DNA of 64,000 nt from Pleodorina starrii (taxonomy: Eukaryota > Chlorophyta > Chlorophyceae > Chlamydomonadales > Volvocaceae). Every line of letters starts with the position of its first letter. Within the stretch, counting starts at the first letter, position 1. Position numbers and translations under genes: made by a program. Shown piece by piece: positions 1 to 12,000 of this stretch. The notes beneath the pieces are model-generated. The model saw only the letters and a program-made list of their open reading frames with translations. It did no database searches and was not told where the DNA came from. Where the stretch lies: contig BRXU01000031.1 in the NCBI GenBank assembly GCA_030267565.1, positions 744,001-808,000 of the forward strand, given 5' to 3'.

Positions 1-3000
1 GGTACGCCTGACGGCCCTAGACCGTACATACATCTGCAGAAGGTGCAGCACACGCCCAGCCGCCGCCAAATGCATTTCGATTGGTTCGCCAGTTGTCCGT
101 CCGTCCAGCAGCAGGTTACTAACCTGCCACATACATATCTGCTTCACCAAACGAACAACCCACTCACGATTCACCTGTGCCAATCCCTGCAGAAGTTGGG
201 ATGCCCCGTTAAATTACTGCGTAGGGCGCGCGGGGTTGGGATTGGGGGTGGCGAGGTCGATGGTGGTGGTGGCGGGATCAGAGGGTACTCACGGGGGTCG
301 GATTCCTGGAAGGGTGGTGTCACGGGTTACTTGGTACTGACTTAATCAATAAATCACTTTGAAGATAAATTTCTTCTTGTTTTGTAACGGGTAGCTCGTG
401 GCGTTCAACGGATACCCGCGACCGAGTCTAGGATTCTTCCGACCAAGTCTAGGATTCTTCCGGCCGAGGTTAGGATTCTTCCGACCGGGTACCGGAGAAA
501 CGTCGCCGCCTAACGGTTTCTTGCAGCCGGGCTTTGGATACTCCAAAGCTTAGATAGGAATGATATTAGCGACTTTCGGTTTCGCAGTAACAGGTAGCGG
601 TTGGTCAACGCAGGGGAACCTCGCTACCGTTGTTGGTTATGTCTTGGTTGGCCAAGCAACTCCCTTTGCGACCTTCCCCTCGATGCCCACGCAACCCAAG
701 CACTTATTACTGCCTCCGGACACTAGCATACACGTCGAACCATCCCTAACCATGCCCTCGGTGACGATGTCGAGCTCGACGGCAAGCACCGTCGCATCGC
801 CAGGTCGCGCATAAAGCCCAAATACATAAGCTATGCTATTTGCGATGACGGTACCGCCAGGAAAGTGTGTGAGGTGGAGAATGACAGGGACACCTAGACA
901 AACGCACCAATGGTTCGCTACGCGGAAGTCGCAAGCGCAACATGCCTGGGCCTGGACAAGTTGCACGTCCGCGTCGATCTCCCATCCATACGCTATTTCG
1001 CGGGCAATTGTCGCAGGACACCGGCCCTGGCGGAAACGGAACTGGAGTATTGGTGCAGCGTCCCTTCGAGGGTCTTTCCATTGACCAGCCGACTATGGAA
1101 GTTAAGAAATTTCCATGATTTCACTTCCCATTGAACCCACCTTTCCCATTACACAACTTTTATCCGTCGTACGGATCGTACGCCATTGCTCACTTTGAAG
1201 CGACCACTGTGACATAGTCGGGAGCAGTATTAGCTGAGCATTCCTTAGCAAGAGAAATGGGACATTCCCCTCCCATTGCTTGGCCGTCCGGCAACTTCTC
1301 GCACGTGGCCCTTCGCGCTACAATCAATTACATGCAATAATGCTTTGCATATATGGTGAAAGAAATCTCAAAAAAAAGAGGTGCGGCGGACTCGGCCGAC
1401 CCTAAGGAAAATTTACGACCAGACCTGATCAGACCCGCAAGGCTTGAGTTTCAATATAAAGGCCGCAACACGGTAAAGACCGGTATTCCTCATGAACCAT
1501 TGTGACTGGACAAATCTCGGATGCTTGTAGCTTGGTGCAAGCTTGAGCGAACCAATGGCTCGCAACAAGAAAATTCCTGGACAGAAAATACTGCTGGCAG
1601 CAGTGCAAAGAATGACATCCTCTTTGTAAATGGCGCTGTAGCACTGTAGCCGTGCTGTCGCTGGCTCTACAGCGGAAGAAGTCGTTGCGGTCAAAGAAAC
1701 AAGTTCCAGCTGGATCCGTTATCAAGCTCCTCCAATAGAAATCTTTGGCTTTAAGATCGAAAGAACGAGCTGAAGAAACGTATGCGCGACGCCAGTGATA
1801 GGATTCTTCCGACCGGGTATAGGATTCTTCCGACCGAGTCTAGGATTCTTCCGACCGAGGTTCGGATTCTTCCGACCGGTCATAGGATTACCCTCACCCG
1901 AATTCAGAATGACCGCTACAAGTATCCAAATCTTAATGCCCCGAAACGGATACTCGTTAATACCAAACCGTTACGCAAAATAGGTTTTCCGTTACATGTC
2001 GCCGTGACACGGGCCGTGTATCGGATACCCGAAATCGACCCCCGTGAGTACCCTCTGGCGGGATCGATGGGGGCGGCATATATGTAGGCAGGTCTTGCAG
2101 GTTTTGGTTTGCAATACCCTTGCAATTTCTCCGTTTTGCTGAATCATGCAGCAGTTAACGATCAAGCTTAAGTTGCGAGTGCTTCCGGACATACTCTGCC
2201 CTTCGCCGGAAAGCTGTCTTTAAATTGCCTATGAGGTAGGTCAAGCGGGGCATGGTTGTATGCTAGATGACCCGTTTTGCAGTCGACCCAAACGAATCAG
2301 GGGATCATGTTTTAGGGGAGTTTGAAAAGCACAACATATTTCGAGGACCGTACCCCTTCACGCGGGCTGGACAGCCTGTAGCCTCTCCTTGCCTACCTAG
2401 GCTCGCCCACGTTACCCTCGTATGCCCTGCGGCCACCCCTGCTACGTACCAGGTTTTCACCTGGCCGGTCAGGATAACCAAATTATTCTGATTAAGAAGT
2501 GAGTGAGTCAGGACTGCATGTAGACCTGGACGAGCTAGCGAACAATTCTGGTTTTTGTTCCTCTGATTTGGCGTTTGCCGTACGTTCCAATTATCTAGTC
2601 GGGTTACCGACAATCGATGTTTGGCGAGCAAACTTCTTAGGACGGGCGGCTTCCTTGTTTACATGGTTATTGCAGTTGAAGCATGTTTACATGGTTGCAG
2701 TTGAAGCAAGATGCGGCGAGTTGTACGGTACTTGGGTCGCGGAGAATATTCAGAATACCGGTATCCATTTTATAATGTGCCCCGCGATTTTTTTATACAG
2801 AACCATTTCACGGTGATAAGCTCGGGCATGCAATATTTCGCGACCTCAATCGATCGACCTACATGGTTCTCAGCTTGGACAACATGAGCCAGGTGCTGGG
2901 AATTGGGCCCTCGATGAGCCCCTGGCCGGTCTCGTCGCTCAGGTCCCTGCAATGTGGATAGCCATACATACATGTGCAGCGGCGGGGGCAGGGTGCGTGC

Positions 3001-6000
3001 GTGCAGTCACAGGAAGCAAACGCTAGATCAGTCAAGCAGCCATTAACGGTCTGTAAACAATGTTGTTGGTCGTCAACAAAGACGTCTCCATGGCCGCGGG
3101 TTTCGGAGCCCTCTTCCCCGTTTAGGAGCGTTCGTTCTGTATGTGTGGTGTGGGCTACGCAGTTGTGTCTGGCCGCCTGGGTGCGCTTCCCTTCGCCCTG
3201 GCCGTTCGTTCCCACTTCAGTGCACGTACAGCCCATTGGTCCGCTGGTCCTGCGTGCCCTTCCGAAGGTTTGGAGCCCACTGCTGTAACCAAAAGAAGCG
3301 CATCGCACAGCCAGAGTTCGAGCATAGCAGGCACGAATCATATACACTTCGCCCGCCCCTTTGCGACCGCATGCCTGCATGCATGCATGCTCACAGATGT
3401 TCCAGGTTCCTCAGCAGCGCCCACTCGGCGGGCAGGAAGCCCTTGATCACCGGCCGACTGCGCCACGACTGTGATGGGTGGCGGCCGTCCAGCGTTCGCT
3501 TGATCGTGATGCGCTTGAGCGTGTCGGGAAGGAAGCGCCGGCTTCTGACCGGGTCGTACACCGGGGGCTGCCAGATCCTGGGGAGGGTTTGATTGCCGTA
3601 CTGGACACTTTCTAGCGCCTCACGCAAGTGCGCGCTCTGCTCCAGGCGTGCCCGTCCAGACCACCTGCGAGTGAGCGAGTGGGGCCCGGCGGTCGGGAAT
3701 ATGGATGGGAATAAGGGATAAGAATGGATGGATGGGCGATGTAAAGGTGCACGCTCAGTCAACAGGGTATAAGCTGCCGTTCCCCAAGATTGGAAGATAT
3801 GTAAGCGGTGTGGAACTCAGCCTTTCGTGTCCAAGTGTTCGAGTGGAGCCCATTCAAACTGAAACATATCACTCCTTGAAAACATTGAAAATTCAGCCCC
3901 CGCGTAAGTTAGCGTATCAACCGTGCGTGCATTCTGGAGCCCCCGTTCCTGGTGAATGAATGTTTTGTTGTACACGAGGATGTGGCCGCAGCTGTCAGTG
4001 TCTTCAGGCCCGACCTCGCTCTAGCAAATCCCGATATGTTAGTTCCCGGAAAAGTTCGGTTCATCCCTACCTTCAAACCGGACCCAGCTAGCATGCTCTA
4101 TATATGCCTATATAACACGTCGGGGTATGGAAACTCTCATTCGTTATAAGTGCTAGCTCACCCACCTCATCGCGTTGAGCTCCGTGATGGGAGAGAAGAT
4201 GCACTTCTCCAGTGCAACGCTACGCAGCGCCAGGTTGGGGTTGAGGCTGGACACGTTGCGGCTCACGAGCGCCCGGCCCACTCCACAGGCAGCTGTTCAC
4301 GCCGATGGAGAGGGCGCATGCGTGTGTATGAAAACAGCAGCACGCTTGCTCAGGTACGGATGAAGTCGTCGTGGTGGTGACCGATCGGTACGTACTAGAC
4401 GAAAGCACCCAGCACCGAAAACAGATAGGAACGGAAGCCCGTACTTGCCAGACGGCTGGCATTGGCCCAACATGTGGGCATGATGCGGGTGAAGGTGCAC
4501 ACACGCCGCCAGCGAGCCAAAGATATAGATAGCTAGGTTGCACACACATTTCTGCACAATCCACTGTAAGGCTCCCGCCGCCCTTTAGTCCTTTAATGAA
4601 GTTTGCCCCCATTGCAAGCTGCTGGTCTATCTAGTAACTGTATCACCCTTCGTTTGCGCGCTTGTGTGCCGATCGGCACACAAGCGCATCGATGTTGAGC
4701 CGATCGAGGAGCAATCGCGATTGCTCCTCGATCGGCTCAACACCGCCCGTGCGTACGGCTGAGTAAGGTTAGGATACGCATATGTACGCCATCAAAGGCG
4801 CCACCTGCCATTTAACCAACATACCGGCACGCTCATACCTACCAGCAGCGTTCAGCGAACCAGCAGCCAACCTCGCTCCCTCACCACTTACCTGCCAACT
4901 GTTGGTAATGGGACGTTTTAATCCAGGCCAAAGCTGACCACTCCTTCGGGTCCGCTGCCGCCGTAGAACCCTCATCCACAAAGTTGTGTGGTCTTCCGTC
5001 CGTCTGGTTGCAAACCCACGTGGTAGAGTTAAACCTGACATATATAGAGAACACGTGGACGGGTGCGTCGCATAAAGGCGTAAGTGACGGGCGCGCGCGG
5101 CGTGTGTGCCTGATATTTAGATAATTTGTGGCGCCAACTGACGGCCTGCAGAGCAGGGGGAGGTTGGGAAATGTTTTTCGGACATGCATCGATGTCCAAT
5201 AACAAACCTTGTTGAGTCCTTACATTTAACCCGACCAGTCCTCCAAACCAGGTACGCATTCTTATCAGAAGTAAAGCTCATATTAAATGAATGTGAGCAG
5301 GATACCGTTCTGCACAAAAATTTTGCCAGCCTAATTATTTGCGGGACACGGAAGTGTTTTGTACTGTGATGTAGAAATCTATCTTTTGAGGGGGGAGTAA
5401 CCGAGTGTCTTCAAGTGCTTTTTAATATTGCGAGCATTGGGGCGGGGTCTTCTACAAAACGTTCAATACCTTTATTTCTGTCTGTTTGGCATCCCAAGGC
5501 GGTCTCGACCTCATCTACCAATCAACATTCGCCCTGCTAATACGCCCCTCCGCGGTCATTCATGTGCCGCCTCTTGCCTCGACACGACAGATAGAACTAT
5601 CCGGTGCCGTACCCTACCCCCGAACTCACCAGCATATCGCAGCAACCCCACATGTGCGACTGCGATGCTCGCAACTTATACCTTTCCCCCATGCACCCTT
5701 CCATGTTGAGTGGTTTAAATTTTGCTAAATACAATCATGCGGCGGCGGGAAAATTTCGAAGGAAAGCGCGAGACAGCTCTTGCACATGTTTCTGATACTC
5801 TGCGGGGTCGGTCCCAACTAACGAATTATTTGTTTCGTAATTAAATAAGAGCATTACGGTACCTTTATCCCGCCTCCGGTAAGCACGTCGGCCCTCGGCC
5901 AGCGCGCACTTGCCTACATGTATGGCTGTTGCAACGAATTTGCAGGTGTTTAGCCCTAAACTGGCCCCATTCATGCATCTTACAGATCATAAATAGTGCC

Positions 6001-9000
6001 GTTCGCTCCCCTCCGGTCAGGATTGACGGCCAGCAGCTCGTGCTCGGCTCGGAAGGCCACGTCTTCGAAGTAGCTGTGGATGGGCAAGATTTACAGCAGA
6101 GGAGCGAACATACAATGGCTAATAAATGTCGGGGTATCGGAAAAACAGGATGAGAGATGAATTTTTTGTTTGCTTGGGGGGAACAATGAACTATTTTCTC
6201 GACAACAGGTGAAACCCTAGAAAATATCGATGGAATCGGGCCATTTTTCCTCCCCCCGGGGGACTCCGGCGGATCGGGTAGGATTATCTGGCGGGATTGT
6301 TGTGCAAGTCCACATGCCGAAATCTGGAACATTGGACATCAATAATACGGCTCAATCCATCCAGAAATTTGGACTGTGTCATCCAACGCAACCAAACCCA
6401 ATTGCTCCTGGTTAGCCCATCCCCAGACATCGATGGTCCTTACCCTCCTACGTCGTCCTCATCGGCTTGCGTGTTACGTATGTACTCACATTTCTTCCAG
6501 CGGCAGGCACACCAGGTCGTCCACTAGACTGAACTCGGGGGGCTGTGTGATGTTGACGGAGGAGTGGTGCCACGCGGGCGTGTGGCGGAGCGATCTGCGA
6601 GCGCATCCGATGGTCCATTGCTTGCTTGGGGGGATGAACAACAGCATGCATACGATACGTTGGCACATACATATAGCCATGATGATTTTCACACGTTGCG
6701 CATTTGCTGTGAGCCTTCCGTTTCACTGGAGCAAGCTGCTGGTTTTTCCATGTTGGGGTAATTGTAACACTCCGGGAAGGGCATTTTTTTCGTAAGCGTT
6801 TATTTCGCCGTAAACCGCAGTTTGGCTGGTGTCCGTAAAATTCGATTGGCCCGCTTTACCGAACGAAGTTTTGCAGCCGTGTCAATTCATTTGCCCTAAG
6901 GCAGTCCTCCTGCGTAAGGGTTATCCCCCCCCGAACACTGGGCAGGGCTAGGTAACTGGACCTTAACTGAGCTCTCCAGTTACTCCCCTGTCACGACCCT
7001 GTCACGACCCAGTTATCTATGGGTGATAGTTGCTCCGCCCAGTTACCCTGCCCCCTTATCCGCAAGTACCCAAAGCTACCCGGCCAACTGCATTCCAGTT
7101 CCCCTGCGACCCTTCCTAGGTCATTCTCGCTGTAGGCTAACCCGCTGCAATAGCAAACACTTTCAGCCGTTCGCATTCGCATGATGCATGGAATGAAGCA
7201 ACAACCGGGTGTCTCACATACATCCCCTCAATAACACTTCCCTACCAGCGGCGTCAAATACAGCTGTATGTGGGCCCGAATATGGACGCAAGACGTAAGA
7301 GCTAACATCAACTATTATATATATATATATATATATATTAATTTATTATTATAATTATTATAATTGCTATTATAATAATAATTAATATTTGTATTATTAT
7401 AATTTGTTAATTACTTGTTTTTTTATTTGTTTATTTATTATTTATTACTTATTTATTAATTATTTATTACTTATTTATTAATTATTTATTACTTATTTAC
7501 TATTTATTGATGGGGGGTCAGTACCCATGTGGGTACGTGCACATGTGTACATGCATGTGTGTAAAAGCGCGTGTGTACATGTGCATGTGTACGTGCACGT
7601 GTGCATGTGCGTGTATGTACGTGTGTGTGTGTACATGCGTGTGTGTATGTGTGCGTGTGTACGTGCGTGTGTGTACATGCGCATGTGTACATGCACATGT
7701 GAACGAGCATGTGTGTTCATGTGCGTGTACATACACGTATGTATGTAGGTACACATACGTGTATTGGATTGGGGTTGGGGTTGGGGGGGTTTAGGGTTAA
7801 TATTAATTATTATTATAATAGCAATTATAATAATTATAATAATAAATTAATATATATATGTATATATATATTAACGCTTCCCGCCAGGCATGGCGGGCAC
7901 TGACGCTGCGAAATGTCGTCGTTCCACACATGTACAACAGACCTTTTGCCCAACAGTCAGTAATCGCGTGCACGTGACCAGTTCTAAACCGCCCATACAA
8001 TCGCATGAAATAACTTGCCGTGATATGTATATATCTTCGTTACGTGCGTGTGCAGCTGTAACCCACATGATAGCGAGAAACATGTATTTAATCTCCCGCC
8101 TCGTATGGACACGAATGCGACTATGTGGCCGCTATATCAACCCCGCAATTAACACTCTCGCCCTTAATTTCAGACGGGAAAGGTTTATGTATTAACATGT
8201 AAGGGGTGCCCCAATATTATACTACCTTTTGCATGCATGTTTGTGGATGCGGTCAGTGGTGTCACTTTGTCCTGCCTGCTTTACATGCGCCGTGTTTGCA
8301 TTTAATTGGCGCATGTGTCGTCGCAATTCTTACACACAACCTAAACGCACTCACATGCGATGTACGATGTTCCTCCTGGCTTGCTTCCGAGCGACGGCCC
8401 TGCGCTGGAATATGCGAGCAGCCGTCGTGCTCCGATACTGTGTGCCAGTAATATTGTAAATGACGGTGATCTTGTCCCGCTTGCATGCCACTGCCAGGAA
8501 AGGGTCATCTTCGCCGCCGGGCGGGGAGGCCCCGCGGGCGGCGTAGGTGTTGAAGTCGCACACGCTGGGTCGCGGCCAGTTGCCCCTGCATGCACAAGCT
8601 CGTCAAATGTATGGACAACCCGTTGACAATATTCACGTCATGAAAAGGACCGCTTGGCCAGGACTGGGCAGGCAGTTCGTGATGCCTTATCAGTGAGCCT
8701 CTGAACCACTGATCTTTTCGGGTGCGATGAGAACTTTAACGGCTTACCGACTCAATTTACGGACATCTGCGACTACCCCGCATATATACGTTATAGGCGT
8801 TAATCAACCGGTGGTCAACCGGTGGTCAACGATTTACTTAAATAGATGGCGGCACCAACGCACTCACCAGGCCGGGTAAGCGCTGCACCAGTCAGGAGTG
8901 GTGGCATTATTGGGTGAATACGTAAAGCTGTACGACTGGTCCAGAAGGCTCAGAGCGCAGCAGGTGGTGTTGGGGTCGCTCAGGGCGCGGCCTGCATGGA

Positions 9001-12000
9001 TTACGACATACAACGAAGGGGCGGACAGTGAAGCAAGCACGGTCGGTGGGCGCAGGGATGGCGATTGTTCATTATATATACATATTGCGTTTAGTACGGG
9101 CATGACAAGGTATACCAAATGCTTGCGGCATACACGGCTTCTGCATGGTGAATGGAGTTGGGGTCACGGCCGCCTGCACGCTCTGCGAGCAGCGGTTTCG
9201 CTGCATGTATTAGGTAAGCACGCCCCGGGATACCCACACAGTTACCCCTTCGCCCTTCCCGTGAGCCAGCTCCCCTGTTTTCACCCGTGTATGTATAATC
9301 GTAGGTGAAAACGGAATGTCGTTTTCCTGCATACCCCACCTTGGGTGGATCGTATCGATCGCAAGCCTTATATATTTTGTCGCCAGGTCTGCTGCTGGGC
9401 GGAACTGTCTTTAGGAGTCGTATAACCGCGGCCACAATGCTGCCTTCACTCGCTATCCCAATCGCCATATTTTGCGCCCATCACCACCACCACTGCCACC
9501 ATGATCGCTGCTGCCGCCCTCATTGCCCTCGGCCCCGTTCTCAACCGGCTCCCGCTTGTACCGTACTTCAGGCCGCCGGCTACTGCCGGTGCCGAGATCG
9601 CCGTCTGACATATAAATATTTCCCAATACAAGGGCGCACAAAACTGACTACACAATTGTTTGTTTCGAGCGACTTTGCCTAATATCATTTGGTCAGGGGC
9701 GTCAGTTTTTTCAATGCCGGGAAAGGCTCGGCCCCGGGCCTGGGCCCGCTGCGTGCGTGCCGGTCGGGGGACTCGATTATATGTGCACCGTCAGAGGCAG
9801 TACCGTACGTATATACAGACGCATGCTGATCGGTTTCACTTTTGTTCAGGTCACACAGATGGCATTGCCACTCAAGGAGAATGCTCGGAGCATACATGGA
9901 CATCGTTGTTAGAGGACAGGCGGATGGCGACGGTTGTCCTCTAACAACGATGTCCATGTATGCTCCTATCGATAATAAGGCGGGCTGCCTGTGTCGCGTA
10001 AGGTCCGCGGCGGGTTTTGGAAACAAGTCTCAACTTAAGATGTGGCTTTGTGCGATGCCAGTTCTGCGATCACGGCGTGACCATCCCGACTCGGGGGCAC
10101 CTATTGACAGCATTGCTCGGTCACACCCACAGCATACATCCTTACTGCACACCTTGCACAATCGCAAGCTGGCGGTGGGAGGCTACATACAGCAACAAAG
10201 CATTTAAAGACTTTTGCTATGGTTAAAGAATTGATGGGTTACGTTTTCTGTCAAGTGGGCTGAGTCAGTATGCGACAGTCGCTCGTACAGCGAGTAAGAT
10301 GGGTCGGTCAGCGAGAAACCGCCCGCATGGTGGCCTCGGGGAGGTCGGACCCACAAAATCATCTTTTTATTTTATGGCCCGGGACCTCGCCCAAACACAA
10401 TACGGCATACACCCCTCTGGCCGCTTGGAAATCACCATAAGCCATCTAACCAATACAAGGAGCCGGCGAGGTGTACGTAATAGGAAAGGAAAAGGAAAAG
10501 GAAAAGGAAAAGGAAAAGGAAAAGGAAAGTTTACGCTGGACCGTAAGCCCTAGCGTGTGTTAAGGGAGCAGACTGATGCCTCTTCGGGTGCAGCCCACTA
10601 CCGCGGTGACCGCATTTTTGACTAAGATAGGTTGCTTTTACCACCCTTCCATGTCTGGGCTCTCCTGTCTGGGCTCCGTCTCACTCGGATCATATCTGGG
10701 TACCAGCACGCATTCATCCCAGTTATGCCAGACACATCATTATTGTTGAACATTCGACCGTGATAATTTCTACCAGTGCAGGGGACAGGGACATGGCTAA
10801 AGAGCCATGCGATCACCTGCTGTTCATACCACACCAGGGCCCACATCGGTCATCCAGCCCTCGGCGAATGCCAGTATCGAACTAGTAATCTTACAGAAAT
10901 AAATTGTGTGACCCAACTCCCAGGCATTCCCTAGGGGATATATGTACGTAATACGTACAACACGTCGATTATTAGCTGTTGTCGTGATGAGGAGTGTCAT
11001 CAGCGCCGGCTCACCTCCGGGGGCGCAATACACTGGGGTGGTGCAGTCAGGTGCGCACTCCCTATAGCTGCCAGAGACCTCGTAGTACACCGGCCTGCAG
11101 CGGTCTACGCAGCGCCAAGGCGCGGTCCCAAAGCCAATGCGGGTTGCCACCTCGGGCCGGCTCCAGAAGCTGGTGTTGCCGCTGAGGATGAAGCGCAACA
11201 CGGCCTTGTCTGCGGGCGGGGTGAGGTGGGCAAGTCATCAGGCGGGGAGTGTATGTCAGGTGTGATACGAACCCGTTGGCGCTCTGCGCGTGGATCCACT
11301 GCAAATAAATCGATTCATTTGCGCATGGCTCTGTGATAATTCATCGGCGGTCACGGGGCCAAGCAATGCATTGTCAATGCAATACGTACGGTAAGGCCCA
11401 ATGCAAATAGCAAAGTTCCGTCGTTCATGAAAAACCGGGTTAGGTGCCACCAGAACGGGCAGCTGTATATAGACGACTAGAAATATACGTACAGACATAC
11501 ATGATGCTAATTATTAATAAGTTGTCCGCACAGCTCTCACGTTGTTCATTCAAGTCTCTTGATGCATTCCAACGGCCGTAGGTGGCCCGTGGATGGGGTG
11601 CCAGCGGAGGTGGTGGGGGTGGGGGTGGCGGTGGCGGCGGCGGTAGCCACGGCGGCCGTGGCGGTCGTGGTGGGGGTGATGGTGGCAGCGGCGGGCTCGG
11701 CGGAGAAGGCGGGGGAGACGGTGGAAGAGGTGGGGAAGGAGTGGGAGAAGGAGGGCGATGAGGAGGGGGTGACGGAGGGGGAGAAGGAGGAAGAGGAGAA
11801 GGAGGGGGGGGAGAAGGGGGGGAAGGAGGAAGAGGAGAAGGAGGGGGAGGAGAAGGGGGGGAAGGAGGAGAAGGAGGGGGAGAAGGCGGAGAAGGGGGCG
11901 ATGGGGGAGACAGAGGGTAGGTGGGCGGCGATGGCCCCGATGGCGGGTCCGGGAAGGAGGGACTCGATGGCCATTGTGGCGGGGACGGCGGCAGTTGTGG

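Larger units (their letters stand above)
279..2057. mobile_element. hAT-like non-autonomous TIR transposon, 1.78 kb
   Basis: The ends are perfect 22-bp inverted repeats beginning CAGAGGGTACTCACGGGGG (279-300 and 2036-2057). They are flanked by GCGGGAT on both sides (272-278 and 2058-2064), or 8 bp if the shared G is counted. CAG-type ends and a 7-8 bp duplication fit hAT. A roughly 23-bp motif containing GGATTCTTCCGACCG is repeated near both ends (425-505 and 1799-1885), like subterminal transposase-binding repeats. No transposase frame is visible. It lies in the J2-K0-2 intron of gene 1. Confidence 0.7.

Noticed and set aside
7493..7794. Cys/Val- and His/Thr-rich frames at 7.5-7.8 kb
   Set aside because: They are translations of the GT-rich tract in both directions.
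7767..7798. Interstitial telomere
   Set aside because: Only one TTTAGGG-like unit beside irregular TTGGGG runs; too short to call.
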